The notes: generated from the sequence alone by a model not told the origin. Positions 42,223 through 52,151 are shown, counted from the stretch's first letter. The stretch: 64,000 bases of DNA from Bradyrhizobium sp. CCBAU 53338 (GCF_015291665.1 NZ_CP030048.1:1984001-2048000), one strand, 5' to 3'. A program made the numbers and translations.

Positions 42223-42843
42223 ATGCAGGACACCACGCCCAAGCGCATGATCATCGGCATTTCCGGCGCCTCCGGCGTGACCTATGGCGTGCGCCTGCTG
42301 CAGCTCCTGCGCAATGCCGGCGTCGAGACGCATCTCGTGATGTCGAAGACCGCCGAGCAGACCTTTGCCTACGAGACCGACCTGAAGATCGCGGAGGTGA
42401 GGGCGCTCGCCAACGTCAACCATGCTATCGACGACATGGCCTCAGCCATCGCGAGCGGCTCGTTCCGCACCGCCGGCATGATCGTGGCACCGTGCTCGAT
42501 GCGCTCGATGTCCGAGATCGCCTCGGGCGTGACAACGACGCTGCTGACCCGTGCTGCCGACGTCGTGCTTAAGGAGCGCCGCCGTCTGGTGCTGATGGTG
42601 CGCGAGACCCCGCTGCACACCGGGCACCTCAGGACCATGACGGCGCTATCGGAGATGGGCGCGATCATCGCGCCGCCCGTGCCGGCCTTCTACGTCAAGC
42701 CGGAAAATCTCGAAGACATGGTCGAGCACACCGTCGGCCGCGTGCTCGACTTGTTCGATATCGACATCGGCGTGGTGCGCCGCTGGGGCGAGGACGAGGC
42801 CCTCAAGCGCCGCTCGCCGACGCTGCGCAAGATCGCGCCCTGA
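42223..42843 (+). CDS. ubiX: UbiX-family flavin prenyltransferase
   Basis: The 206-aa protein has the FMN-binding IIGISGASG at the N-terminus, a MIVAPCSMRSMSEIASG loop and RRRLVLMVRETPLH, all typical of UbiX. It attaches a dimethylallyl unit to FMN to make prenylated FMN, the cofactor of the UbiD decarboxylase encoded 25 bp downstream. Dedicated ubiX-ubiD pairs usually serve a catabolic decarboxylase, not ubiquinone synthesis, and the surrounding catabolic genes support this. Confidence 0.9.
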   Translation: MQDTTPKRMIIGISGASGVTYGVRLLQLLRNAGVETHLVMSKTAEQTFAYETDLKIAEVRALANVNHAIDDMASAIASGSFRTAGMIVAPCSMRSMSEIASGVTTTLLTRAADVVLKERRRLVLMVRETPLHTGHLRTMTALSEMGAIIAPPVPAFYVKPENLEDMVEHTVGRVLDLFDIDIGVVRRWGEDEALKRRSPTLRKIAP

Positions 42844-42868
42844 TTTGAGACCTTGAGGAAAGACCTGT

Positions 42869-44281
42869 ATGCCAATGGACAATGTTGCGAGGAACGCGCC
42901 CGCCGATCTGCGCGCCTGGCTCGCTTATCTTGCCGAACGCGGCAAGCTCGCGATCGCGCGCGAGGGCGTTGCGCTGGTGGACGAGCTCGCCGCCATCGCC
43001 AAGCGGCTGGAGCGCGACAGCGCGGTGCTGTTTCCGCGCCCTGACGGGCACGCGATCCCCGTGGTCGCGAACCTCTTTGCCGGCCGCGACTGGGTCGCTG
43101 ATTCCATCGGTGTGACCGAGGACCAGTTGCTGCCGCGGTTCCTGGCGGCTGCCAGCCATCCGTTGCCGACGCACGAGGTCGCGAGCGGTCCAGTGCAGGA
43201 GGTCGTCCATGACGACGTCGACCTGCTGCGCCAGCTTCCGGTCCCCAAGCACAATGAGCGCGACAGCGGTCCCTATATCACAGCCGGCCTGCTGATCGCT
43301 CGCAACCCGAAGACCGGCGTCCAGAACGTCTCGATCCATCGTTGCCAGATCTCCGACAAGAAGCGCATCGGCGTACTGCTGCTGCCGCGGCACACTTTCT
43401 CCTATTATCGCCTCGCCGAGCAGCTGGGCCAGGCGCTGGAGATTGCGATCGTGATCGGCGCGCATCCGGCCTTGATGCTGGCCTCGCAGGCGATCGCGGC
43501 ACTGGACGAGGACGAGATGGCAATTGCCGGTGCGCTGTTAGGCGCGCCCGTCGATGTCGTGAAGTGCCGGACCAATTCGGTCCGGGTTCCCGCCCATGCG
43601 GAGATCGTGATCGAGGGGCGCGTTCTGCAAGACGTGCGCGAGCCGGAGGGGCCGTTCGGCGAATTCCCCCAATATTACGGCCCGCGCGCCAATCGCGAGG
43701 TGATCGAGGTCGACGCAATCACGCATCGCAAGAAGCCGATCTTCCACACCATCGTCGGCGGCGGCTTCGAGCACCTGGTCCTCGGCGGCGTGCCGCGCGA
43801 GGCGACGCTGCTCCAGCATCTGCGACGCAGCTTCCCCAACGTGCTCGACGTTCGACTGACGCGCGGCGGTACATGCCGCTATCATCTCGCGATCAAGATC
43901 GACAAGGCCAATGACGGCGAGCCCAAGAACATCATGATGTGCTCCTTCGGCGCGCATTACGACATCAAGCAGGTGGTCGTCGTGGACAAGGACGTCGACA
44001 TCTCCTCGTCGGACGAGATCGAATGGGCGGTGGCGACGCGCTTCCAGGCTGATTGCGATCTCATGGTCGTCTCAGGCGCGCTCGGCTCTAAGCTTGATCC
44101 GACCACCGACAACGGCATCAGCGCCAAGATGGGCCTGGATGCGACCGCACCGGTCAGCGCGCCCGAGCTCGCCTTCAAGCGCATCCGCGTCAAGGGCGAG
44201 GAGGATGTCGATCTCGTCACCGCGTTGCAGGCCGACCCCAGCGCCGCCATCGTGCGGCTTCTTGCGGAGGCACGAACGTGA
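42869..44281 (+). CDS. UbiD-family decarboxylase
   Basis: The 470-aa protein has the UbiD signature: Arg in NVSIHRCQ, then the catalytic pair in REPEGPFGEFPQYY, and KIDKANDGEPKNIMM later. A GAGGAAA sequence lies about 8 nt before the ATG at 42869. With prenyl-FMN it should decarboxylate an aromatic or unsaturated acid, or carboxylate in reverse. The neighbouring acyl-CoA ligase, crotonase and molybdenum hydroxylase genes point to aromatic acid breakdown; the exact substrate is not visible. Confidence 0.88.
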   Translation: MPMDNVARNAPADLRAWLAYLAERGKLAIAREGVALVDELAAIAKRLERDSAVLFPRPDGHAIPVVANLFAGRDWVADSIGVTEDQLLPRFLAAASHPLPTHEVASGPVQEVVHDDVDLLRQLPVPKHNERDSGPYITAGLLIARNPKTGVQNVSIHRCQISDKKRIGVLLLPRHTFSYYRLAEQLGQALEIAIVIGAHPALMLASQAIAALDEDEMAIAGALLGAPVDVVKCRTNSVRVPAHAEIVIEGRVLQDVREPEGPFGEFPQYYGPRANREVIEVDAITHRKKPIFHTIVGGGFEHLVLGGVPREATLLQHLRRSFPNVLDVRLTRGGTCRYHLAIKIDKANDGEPKNIMMCSFGAHYDIKQVVVVDKDVDISSSDEIEWAVATRFQADCDLMVVSGALGSKLDPTTDNGISAKMGLDATAPVSAPELAFKRIRVKGEEDVDLVTALQADPSAAIVRLLAEART

Positions 44282-44408
44282 TCCGATCAACGCGTGCGAG
44301 AAACTTGCGTCGGTTTGCGCGGTTGGAATATGAAGCGGGTGCCGCATATAGTGCCGCTCGAGTAAGCCAATCGTGTTGCAGCGCAATGCTGTTGGGAGGA
44401 AGGAACTG

Positions 44409-45248
44409 ATGTCGACGGCCCTGCGCATCGCTCACGGCGCTTTCGGCAGGGTCGCGCTGCTCGACATGGACCGTTCGCTGGTCCGTCACGCTCATCATCA
44501 CTGTCACGTTCTGCTCAAGGTTGAGGGCGCCGACACGCAGTTCCTGGTCGGCGACCAAGTCACGCCGCTTACCGATACCGCGGCCGTGCTCGTCGACGGC
44601 TGGAAGTCGCATGCTTACGTGCACGACGTCAATCGTCCGCGCACGCTGATCATGGCCCTCTATATCGAGCCGGAATGGCTGAAGGAGTTTCGCCCCGGTT
44701 GGGCCGCCAGCGGCGCGCCGGGTTTTTTCGAGCGTCCTTCGGGCGAGGTGTCGCCGCGCATCCGCCAGCTCACGCTGCATCTGGCCGCTGAAATGATGGC
44801 GAATCCGGATGCGGTGCGCACCCATGAGCAGACCCTGTCTGATCTGATGATCGCGGTGATCGAGCGTTTCACGCCCTGGCGCAGCTTTGCGACCTCGATC
44901 CGCGGCATGAGGGCGGTGGGCTGCGACTGGCGCATCCGCCGCGCCATGGACGCGATGCGCGTCCATGATTCCTATTCCAATGTCGATCAGTTCGTGAAGG
45001 GCGCGGGCCTCTCGCGCGCGCAGTTCTTCCGCCTGTTCGACGCTTCGCTCGGCGTCTCGCCGAAGATCTATCTCAACGTCGTGCGCATGGAGCGCGCGCT
45101 GGAGGCGGTGATGCGCGAGGAGACGCCGCTCGGCGAGCTCAGCGAGCGTTTTGGTTTTCCGGAGCCGGCGCATTTCACGCGTTTTTTCCGCGATCATGCC
45201 GGCGTCAGCCCGCGCGAATTCCGCAACGTCTCGCGTCTCGCGGGGTGA
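44409..45248 (+). CDS. AraC-family regulator
   Basis: The ATG at 44409 follows GGAAGGAACTG and gives 279 aa. An N-terminal cupin-like domain has several histidines (RHAHHHCHVLL), and the C-terminal helix-turn-helix pair runs from NVDQFVKGAGLSRAQFF to FGFPEPAHFTRFFRDHAGVSPREF. It lies between ubiD and the coxL-like gene and probably regulates uptake and use of the same acid. Confidence 0.85.
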   Translation: MSTALRIAHGAFGRVALLDMDRSLVRHAHHHCHVLLKVEGADTQFLVGDQVTPLTDTAAVLVDGWKSHAYVHDVNRPRTLIMALYIEPEWLKEFRPGWAASGAPGFFERPSGEVSPRIRQLTLHLAAEMMANPDAVRTHEQTLSDLMIAVIERFTPWRSFATSIRGMRAVGCDWRIRRAMDAMRVHDSYSNVDQFVKGAGLSRAQFFRLFDASLGVSPKIYLNVVRMERALEAVMREETPLGELSERFGFPEPAHFTRFFRDHAGVSPREFRNVSRLAG

Positions 45249-45391
45249 TGCTCGCGGATCGATGCTGCGCTGCACTCTCTCGAATGAGACGATTTGGTAA
45301 GTCGTGAGAGTGCGCGGTATGGCGCCCGCACCCCCTGTCCTGACAACTGTCACCGTCGCGTCAAAGAGCGCGTCGGGAGGTATGCCGGGAC

Positions 45392-48300
45392 ATGTTGCAG
45401 GCGGTCACATCCGCAAATCCGGGGAGTGGCGACGAACCGTGGGTCGGGCGTTCGATCGAGCGCGTCGAGGACGCTGCGCTGCTGTCCGGCCGCGGCCGCT
45501 TCATCGACGATCTCGGCGTCCAGCCCGGCACGCTGCATGCGACCATCCTGCGCTCGCCGCACGCCCATGCCGACATTCTCTCCATCGACGTTGAAGCGGC
45601 AAAGCGCTGGCCGGGCGTTGCCGCGGTTCTGACCGGCAGCGACGTCAAGGCCGTCACCACCAGTCTCGTCGTCGGCGTGAAGGCGCCGGTCGAGTGCTGG
45701 CCGATTGCGATGGATCGCGTGCGCTATGTCGGCGAGCCTGTCGCTGTGGTCGTGGCGACAGATCGCGCGCGCGCGGAAGACGCGGCTGAGCTGATCAATG
45801 TCGACTATCGTCCGCGTGGGGCCGTCGTCGATCCGCTGGGCGCGATCTCGACGGGCGCGCCGGTGCTGCATGACGGCTTTCCGGGCAATCTCGCCAGCGA
45901 CCGTGCGTTCCGCTATGGCGACCCCGAGACGGCCTTTGCGGACGCGCCGCATCGGTTCTCCATCGATATCCGCTACCCCCGCAATTCCTGTACGCCGATC
46001 GAGACCTACGGCGTCATCGCCTCGCACGATGCCGGCGAAGATGCCTATGAAGTTCTCGCCAATTTCCAGGGACCGTTCAGCATCCACACCGTGATTGCGC
46101 GTGCGCTGAAGGTGCCGGGCAATCGGCTGCGACTGCGCACGCCGCCGGATTCCGGCGGCAGCTTTGGCGTCAAGCAAGGCGTCTTTCCCTACATTGTGCT
46201 GATCGCGGCGGCCGCGCGCGTCACGGGACGGCCGGTGAAGTGGATCGAGGACCGGCTCGAGCATCTCACCGCATCGGTGTCGGCGACCAACCGTGCGACG
46301 ACCTTGGCGGCGGCGGTAGCCGCCGATGGCAAGATCCTCGCGCTCGACTGGGATCAGGTCGAGGATTGCGGCGCGCATCTGCGCGCGCCCGAGCCAGCGA
46401 CGCTCTACCGCATGCACGGCAATCTGACCGGCGCCTACGACATCCACAACGTCAAGATCCGCAACCGCGTCGTCGTCACCAACAAGACGCCGACCGGTCT
46501 CAACCGCGGCTTTGGCGGACCGCAGGTCTATTTCGCGCTGGAACGACTGGTGCAGCGCATCGCGATCGGCCTCGGCCTCGATCCGCTCGATGTCATCAAG
46601 CGCAATCTGATCGATGCCGGCGCGTTTCCCTATCGGACCGCGACGGGTGCGTTGCTCGATTCCGGCAATTACCAGGAAGCCGTTGCGCTCGCAGTCGAGC
46701 AGGGCAGGCTCGCTGCACTCAGGGCGAAGCGCGATGAGGCGCGCGCACAGGGGCGTCTCTACGGCATCGGCTTCACCGCGGTGGTCGAGCCCAGCGTCTC
46801 CAACATGGGCTACATCACCACCGTGCTGACCGCCGCCGAGCGCCGCAAGGCAGGTCCCAAGAACGGAGCGCAGGCGACCGCGACCGTCGGGCTCGATCCG
46901 GTCGGCAGCGTCACGGTTCACGTCGCCTCGGTGCCGCAGGGGCAGGGGCATCGCACCGTACTGGCGCAGGTTGTTGCGGACGTCTTTGGCCTTCATCCGA
47001 AGGATATCCGCGTCAACACCGAGATCGACACCGCCAAGGATGCCTGGTCGATCGCATCGGGTAACTACGCCAGCCGTTTTGCCGCGGCGGTCGCGGGCAC
47101 CGCTAAGATCGCTGCCGAGCGCGTCGCCGGCCGCCTTGCGCGCATCGCCGCCAGTCAGCTCAACGTCGAAGCGACCGACATCGTGTTCGCAAGGGGCTTC
47201 GTCGCCTCCAGGCACAATCCGGAGAACCGGATCGCGTTCTCGCGCGTCGCCGCGCTCAGCCATTGGTCGCCGGGCTCGCTGCCCGACGATGCCGGCCAGA
47301 CCATCCGCGAGACCGTGTTCTGGACGCCGCCGGAGCTGACGCCGCCCGACGAGGATGACCGCATCAACTCCTCGCTCTGCCACGGCTTCATCTTCGACTT
47401 CTGCGGCGTGGAGATCGATCCGACCACGCTGGAGACGCGGATCGACCGCTACGTCACCATGCACGATTGCGGCACCATTTTGCATCCCGGCATGGTCAAC
47501 GGCCAGATCCGCGGCGGCTTTACCCAGGCGCTCGGGGCCGCACTTCTTGAGGAATATGCCTATGCCGAGGATGGCAGTTTTCTGACGGCAACGCTTGCCG
47601 ACTACCTGCTGCCGACCACCACAGAGGTACCGGAGCCCGAGATCCTCCACATGGAGACGCCGTCGCCGTTCACGCCGCTCGGGGCGAAAGGCGTTGGCGA
47701 AGGCAATTGCATGTCGACGCCGGTGTGCCTTGCCAATGCGGTCGCGGATGCGCTCGGCGTCGCCGACGTCACGCTGCCGCTGGTGCCGGCGCGGCTGGCA
47801 GGATTGGTGCGCGGCGCTGAGCCGCCGCCACCTACGGGCGGCGCGACTGCCGCGCCCGCGCGCGAAAGCGATCGGCGGCTGCGCGGCGAGGGGCAGGCTT
47901 CGGTGAAGGGTGCGCCCGAGCAGGTCTGGGCCATGCTGCTCGATCCCGCCACACTGCAATCGGTCATTCCCGGCTGCCAGCGCGTCGACAAGATCACCGA
48001 CACGCATTTTCGCGCTGACGTCACGCTCGGCGTCGGTCCCGTCAGCGGGCGCTATCGCGCCGACGTCGAGCTGTTCGATCTCGATCCGCCGCGCGCGGTG
48101 ACGCTGCGCGGGGACGCCACCGGCGCGCTCGGGTTTGGTAACGCCGAGGGACGGATCACGCTCGCACCTGACGGCAACGGCGGCACGAAGCTGACCTACA
48201 GCTATGACGTCGCGATCGGCGGCAAGGTCGCCAGCATCGGCGGCCGCCTGCTCGACGGCGCGACGCGCGTCATCATCGGCCAGTTTTTCACCGCGCTCGC

Positions 48301-48397
48301 CCGCAAGGCCGGCGGCGGCAGTGCAGAGAGCGGCGGCTTCTCGCTGTTTGCCGTGCTGGCGAAGCTGGCCGCCAGCCTGTTCGGGGGGCGCCGATGA
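45392..48397 (+). CDS. Molybdenum hydroxylase large subunit fused to a CoxG-type domain
   Basis: The 1001-aa protein has a xanthine dehydrogenase/CO dehydrogenase large-subunit body (residues 15-800). It has VGRSIERVEDAALLSGRGRF at the start, LNRGFGGPQVYFALE at the substrate region, and the catalytic glutamate in LGAKGVGEGNCMST. It lacks the AYRCSFR loop of true CO dehydrogenase, so CO is not the substrate. Residues about 830-975 form a SRPBCC/CoxG-like domain (GEGQASVKGAPEQVWAMLLD), followed by a hydrophobic tail that could anchor it. CoxM- and CoxS-type genes follow with ATGA overlaps, giving a complete three-subunit enzyme. Confidence 0.88.
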   Translation: MLQAVTSANPGSGDEPWVGRSIERVEDAALLSGRGRFIDDLGVQPGTLHATILRSPHAHADILSIDVEAAKRWPGVAAVLTGSDVKAVTTSLVVGVKAPVECWPIAMDRVRYVGEPVAVVVATDRARAEDAAELINVDYRPRGAVVDPLGAISTGAPVLHDGFPGNLASDRAFRYGDPETAFADAPHRFSIDIRYPRNSCTPIETYGVIASHDAGEDAYEVLANFQGPFSIHTVIARALKVPGNRLRLRTPPDSGGSFGVKQGVFPYIVLIAAAARVTGRPVKWIEDRLEHLTASVSATNRATTLAAAVAADGKILALDWDQVEDCGAHLRAPEPATLYRMHGNLTGAYDIHNVKIRNRVVVTNKTPTGLNRGFGGPQVYFALERLVQRIAIGLGLDPLDVIKRNLIDAGAFPYRTATGALLDSGNYQEAVALAVEQGRLAALRAKRDEARAQGRLYGIGFTAVVEPSVSNMGYITTVLTAAERRKAGPKNGAQATATVGLDPVGSVTVHVASVPQGQGHRTVLAQVVADVFGLHPKDIRVNTEIDTAKDAWSIASGNYASRFAAAVAGTAKIAAERVAGRLARIAASQLNVEATDIVFARGFVASRHNPENRIAFSRVAALSHWSPGSLPDDAGQTIRETVFWTPPELTPPDEDDRINSSLCHGFIFDFCGVEIDPTTLETRIDRYVTMHDCGTILHPGMVNGQIRGGFTQALGAALLEEYAYAEDGSFLTATLADYLLPTTTEVPEPEILHMETPSPFTPLGAKGVGEGNCMSTPVCLANAVADALGVADVTLPLVPARLAGLVRGAEPPPPTGGATAAPARESDRRLRGEGQASVKGAPEQVWAMLLDPATLQSVIPGCQRVDKITDTHFRADVTLGVGPVSGRYRADVELFDLDPPRAVTLRGDATGALGFGNAEGRITLAPDGNGGTKLTYSYDVAIGGKVASIGGRLLDGATRVIIGQFFTALARKAGGGSAESGGFSLFAVLAKLAASLFGGRR

Positions 48398-49209
48398 AGC
48401 CGCCCGCATTCGACTATCTCCGCGCTGAAACCACAGGCGACGTCCTCGATGGCCTCGCGCAGCAAGGCGGCGATGCCCGCGTGCTCGCGGGCGGGCAATC
48501 GCTGATGGCGATGCTCAACATGCGCCTCGCCAAGCCCAAACTGCTGATCGACATCATGCGGTTGAAGGAGCTCCGCCAGATCGAACGCAAGGGTGATGCA
48601 ATCGTCATCGGCGCCGGCGTGCGCCAGGCCGATCTCTTGGCCTGGCCTCAGCTTGCCGAAACGCTGCCGCTGGTCGCGCTGGCGTTGCCCTGGGTCGGGC
48701 ACATGCAGACGCGGAGCCGCGGCACCATTTGCGGCTCGCTCGCCCATGCCGATCCCAGCGCCGAGATGCCGCTGACGCTGGTTGCGCTCGGCGGCGAAGT
48801 GCGTTTGCGCAGCGCCAAGCGCCGCCGCCGCGTTACCGCGAAGGACTTCTTCGCCGGCATGATGCTGACCGCGCGCGCCGATGACGAGTTGATCGAAGGC
48901 ATCTCGCTGCCTCTCGTCAAGGGATCACGCGTCGCCTTTCGCGAGGTCGCGCGCCGTCACGGCGATTTCGCCATCGTCGCCTGCGCCGCGATGAGGACGC
49001 CGACCGGCGTGCGTCTCGCCGTCGGGGGCGTCGCCGACGTCCCGACCGCGCGCGATTGGCCTGTTCTCGACGGCAGCGCGCTCGACGACGCCCTCAATGC
49101 CTTCGCCTACGAGCTCGGTGCGCGTGACGACGTCCACGCCACCGCGCGCTACCGCCGCGACCTGGTCCGCATGATCGGCCGCGATCTGATCGGCGAGGTG
49201 CTGCGATGA
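48394..49209 (+). CDS. FAD-binding medium subunit of the molybdenum hydroxylase (CoxM-like)
   Basis: The 271-aa protein has the FAD loops VLAGGQSLMAMLNMRLAKP and MQTSRGTICGSLAHADPSAE-type sequence (annotated MQTRSRGTICGSLAHADPSA), as in CoxM/XdhB. The start overlaps the large-subunit stop by 4 nt and its stop overlaps the small-subunit start by 4 nt. It passes electrons between the iron-sulphur subunit and an acceptor. Confidence 0.9.
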   Translation: MKPPAFDYLRAETTGDVLDGLAQQGGDARVLAGGQSLMAMLNMRLAKPKLLIDIMRLKELRQIERKGDAIVIGAGVRQADLLAWPQLAETLPLVALALPWVGHMQTRSRGTICGSLAHADPSAEMPLTLVALGGEVRLRSAKRRRRVTAKDFFAGMMLTARADDELIEGISLPLVKGSRVAFREVARRHGDFAIVACAAMRTPTGVRLAVGGVADVPTARDWPVLDGSALDDALNAFAYELGARDDVHATARYRRDLVRMIGRDLIGEVLR

Positions 49210-49724
49210 CCCGTCTCAAGGCCGATCAGCGCCACTCTGTGCGCTTCACGCTCAACGGCAGGCCCGTCGAGGGAGAAGCCGAGCCGCGCATGCTGCTGTC
49301 TGATTTTCTACGGCATCAGTTGGGCGCGACCGGGACCCATGTCGGCTGCGAGCACGGCGTCTGTGGCGCCTGCACCATCGTCGTCGACGGCATGCTGACG
49401 CGGTCGTGCCTGACGCTCGCCGCGCAGGTCGACGGCTGCGAGCTCAAAACGGTCGAAGGGCTCGCGCCCTCGGCTGACCGGCTCGGCGTGCTGCAGCAGG
49501 CGTTCCGCCGCAACCACGCGCTCCAATGCGGCTTCTGCACCGCGGGCATCTTGATGTCGCTCGACCATTATCTCGCGACGAATCCGGCGCCGACCGAAGC
49601 TGACATCCGTGACCTCCTCAGCGGCCATATCTGCCGCTGCACCGGTTACACCCCGATCATCCAGGCGGCGCTGGAAGCCGCCGCCCAGCTCGCTTCATCC
49701 ACAAAAGAGACGTCAGATGCTTGA
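49206..49724 (+). CDS. 2Fe-2S small subunit of the molybdenum hydroxylase (CoxS-like)
   Basis: The 172-aa protein has both iron-sulphur centres: the plant-type set in GCEHGVCGACTIVVDG with a later Cys in RSCLTL, and the second set in QCGFCTAGILMS with CRCTGY. It starts with a 4-nt overlap to the medium subunit. The acyl-CoA ligase gene begins within its last codons. Confidence 0.9.
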   Translation: MTRLKADQRHSVRFTLNGRPVEGEAEPRMLLSDFLRHQLGATGTHVGCEHGVCGACTIVVDGMLTRSCLTLAAQVDGCELKTVEGLAPSADRLGVLQQAFRRNHALQCGFCTAGILMSLDHYLATNPAPTEADIRDLLSGHICRCTGYTPIIQAALEAAAQLASSTKETSDA

Positions 49725-51261
49725 TCTCGCCAGCAGCTTCATGGGCAGCGCCGCGCGCGATCCGAACGCGATTGCCCTGGTCGACGGCGACCTTCGCCTG
49801 ACTTACCGGCAATGGTACGACAAGATCTCCGCGCTGGTGGCCTCGTTCGATCGCCTCGGTCTCAAGCCCGGCGACCACGTCGTCACGCTGCTGCAGAACC
49901 GCTGGGAGGCAGCGACGCTGCATTGGGCCTGCCAGTTTGCCGGCCTCGTCATCACGCCGATCAACTGGCGCGCCAAGGCGGACGAGCTCGATTATTGCAT
50001 CGAGAACGCCGAAGCCTGCGCGGTGTTCTATCAGGATATTTCCGCCGAAGCGGTGCAGGGCTCGGCGCTATCAGGCGGGCGGCTGCGGGTATCGGTCGAT
50101 CCCGGGATCGGCGATGCAACGAGCTTTGCTGATCTGATCAAGGATGGTGCGCCGGATGCCGAGCCGCGCGTCGGTGCCGATGCCTGGTCGATCATGCTCT
50201 ACACGTCGGGGACGACCTCACGTCCGAAAGGCGTGCCGCGCCGGCATCGTGCCGAGCGGGCCGCGGCGATCGCCCATGTCGCGCAGAATCTCTACGGCCG
50301 CGGCGAGCGCACGCTCGGCGTGATGCCGCTCTATCACACCATGGGCGTCCGCTCGCTGCTGGCGATGTCGCTGATCGGCGGCAGCTTCGTCTGTCTGCCG
50401 CGCTATGACAGCCGCCAGGCGCTGGCGCTGATCGCGAAGGAGGCGATCACCAACCTCTACCTGGTGCCGACCCTCTATCACGACCTCGTTCATCACGAGG
50501 CCTTTGCCAGGACCGACGTTTCCAGCGTGCGCAAGCTCGGCTTTGCCGGCGCGTCGATGACCGATGGCCTGCTGAAGAAGCTGAACGAGGCGTTCAAGCC
50601 CGACCTGTTCGTCAACCATTACGGCAGCTCCGAGATCTACACCTTTACGATCGACCAGAACGCCACGGCAAAGCCTGGCTCGGCCGGCAAGGCCGGTCTG
50701 AACCAGCACGTCAAGGTGGTGCGCATCGGCGCGAAGTCGATCGCAGATCTTGTCGCGGTCGGCGAGGAGGGCGAGATCATCGCGACGCTGAGAGGCGACG
50801 AGGCCTTTGAGGGCTATTGGCGCCGTCCCGGGGCCGACGCCAAGTCGCTGCGCGAAGGCTGGTATTTTACGGGCGACACTGGCTTCGTCGATCCCGACGG
50901 CGATCTGTTCGTCACCGGCCGCGTCGACGACATGATCATCACCGGCGGTGAGAACGTCTCGCCGGTCGAGATCGAAAGCTGCCTGTCGCTGCATCCCGCC
51001 GTGGACGAGGTTGCGGTGGTCGGCGTTGCCGACGAGAAATGGGGCAAGATCGTCGCCGCCTTCGTCAAGCGCAATCGCGCCGTCTCCGACGTCGAGCTGG
51101 AGCAGTTCTGCCGCACCTCGGGCCTTGCCAATTTCAAGCGGCCGCGCCGCTACGTCTTCGTCGACGCGATCCCGAAATCGCCGGTCGGCAAGCTGCTGCG
51201 GCGACTGCTCGTCGCCGGAGAATACGAGGCCGAGCGCCTGCCGCCGTCGGACGCGGCCTGA
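49717..51261 (+). CDS. Acyl/aryl-CoA ligase (AMP-binding)
   Basis: The ATG at 49717 overlaps the small-subunit stop by 8 nt and gives 514 aa; a longer frame would run antisense-like through that gene. The family motifs are present: the P-loop SIMLYTSGTTSRPKG, VNHYGSSE, WYFTGDTG, DDMIITGGENVSP, and the C-terminal lysine in IPKSPVGKLLRR. It should activate a carboxylic acid as its CoA thioester, probably the aromatic acid handled by the cluster. The large family prevents a finer call. Confidence 0.88.
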   Translation: MLDLASSFMGSAARDPNAIALVDGDLRLTYRQWYDKISALVASFDRLGLKPGDHVVTLLQNRWEAATLHWACQFAGLVITPINWRAKADELDYCIENAEACAVFYQDISAEAVQGSALSGGRLRVSVDPGIGDATSFADLIKDGAPDAEPRVGADAWSIMLYTSGTTSRPKGVPRRHRAERAAAIAHVAQNLYGRGERTLGVMPLYHTMGVRSLLAMSLIGGSFVCLPRYDSRQALALIAKEAITNLYLVPTLYHDLVHHEAFARTDVSSVRKLGFAGASMTDGLLKKLNEAFKPDLFVNHYGSSEIYTFTIDQNATAKPGSAGKAGLNQHVKVVRIGAKSIADLVAVGEEGEIIATLRGDEAFEGYWRRPGADAKSLREGWYFTGDTGFVDPDGDLFVTGRVDDMIITGGENVSPVEIESCLSLHPAVDEVAVVGVADEKWGKIVAAFVKRNRAVSDVELEQFCRTSGLANFKRPRRYVFVDAIPKSPVGKLLRRLLVAGEYEAERLPPSDAA

Positions 51262-51297
51262 TCATCACCCATCAACGATCAACAGAAGGAAGCCAAA

Positions 51298-52104
51298 ATG
51301 CCGTCATCCTATACGTTCGCCGATCCTCGGCTTGCAAAGCTCGACGGGTTCAAGGTCGAGATCGACGAGGCGCATGAGCGCGCCGACATCATCCTGGGAC
51401 GTCCGCCCTACAACGTCGTGGCGATGCCGCAGCGCGACCAGCTGCGTCTGACCTTCGAGACGCTGGACGAGGATCCGCGCGTTCGCGTCATCGTGGTGCG
51501 CGGCGAGGGCGAGCACTTCTCCAGCGGCGGCAATATCGGCGGCTTCATGGAGGCGAGCCCCGAGCACGTCTCCAAGCTTGCCTGGAACATCGCGGCGCCC
51601 GCGCGCTGCGCCAAGCCGGTGATCGTCGCCAACCGCGGCTATTGCTTCGGCGTCGGCTTCGAGCTGTCGCTCGCCTGCGACTTCCGCATTGCCTCGGAGA
51701 CCACGCAATACGCGCTGCCGGAGCAGAAGCTCGGCCAGATCCCGGGTTCCGGCGGATCGGCCCGCCTGCAGAAGATGGTCGGCATCACGCGCACCAAGGA
51801 CATCGTGATGCGCTCCAAGCGCATCTCGGCCAAGCAGGCCTATGACTGGGGCATCGCCACCGAATGCGTGCCCGATGCCGAACTGGAGAAGGCGACCGAC
51901 AAGCTCGTCGACGAGCTCCGCACCTTCTCGCCGCTGGCGCAGCGAACCGCCAAGAAGCTGCTCAACGACACCGAGGATTCCACGCTCGCGATCGCCATCG
52001 AGCTCGAAGGCCATTGCTACAGCCGCCTGCGGCAGTCGGACGACTTTAGGGAAGGCGTCGAGGCCTTCAACGCCAAGCGCCCGCCGAAATTCGCCGGCCG
52101 CTGA
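51298..52104 (+). CDS. Enoyl-CoA hydratase/isomerase family (crotonase)
   Basis: The 268-aa protein has the crotonase oxyanion segments GEHFSSGGNIGGF and NRGYCFGVGFELSLACDFR, with a glutamate-bearing ALPEQKLGQIPGSGG loop. A GAAGGAAGCC sequence precedes the ATG. It follows the CoA ligase gene by 36 bp and probably acts on a ring-derived CoA ester. Relatives include cyclohexenoyl-CoA and dienoyl-CoA hydratases; sequence alone does not decide. Confidence 0.88.
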   Translation: MPSSYTFADPRLAKLDGFKVEIDEAHERADIILGRPPYNVVAMPQRDQLRLTFETLDEDPRVRVIVVRGEGEHFSSGGNIGGFMEASPEHVSKLAWNIAAPARCAKPVIVANRGYCFGVGFELSLACDFRIASETTQYALPEQKLGQIPGSGGSARLQKMVGITRTKDIVMRSKRISAKQAYDWGIATECVPDAELEKATDKLVDELRTFSPLAQRTAKKLLNDTEDSTLAIAIELEGHCYSRLRQSDDFREGVEAFNAKRPPKFAGR

Positions 52105-52121
52105 CGCATGCACTTGAAACG

Positions 52122-52151
52122 GCCGCGGTTCGCAATGACGCGAACCGCGGC
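52122..52151 (+). terminator. 12-bp perfect hairpin between crotonase and MFS genes
   Basis: GCCGCGGTTCGC, loop AATGAC, GCGAACCGCGGC gives a perfect 12-bp stem starting 17 bp after the crotonase stop. No U-run follows, so it may terminate weakly or protect the upstream transcript end. Confidence 0.6.

Noticed and set aside
45350..48409. A 1019-codon open frame on the minus strand opposite the molybdenum hydroxylase gene
   Set aside because: It mirrors the codon pattern of the real gene, is His/Arg/Asp-rich without domains, and has no ribosome binding site. Long antisense frames are common in such GC-rich DNA.
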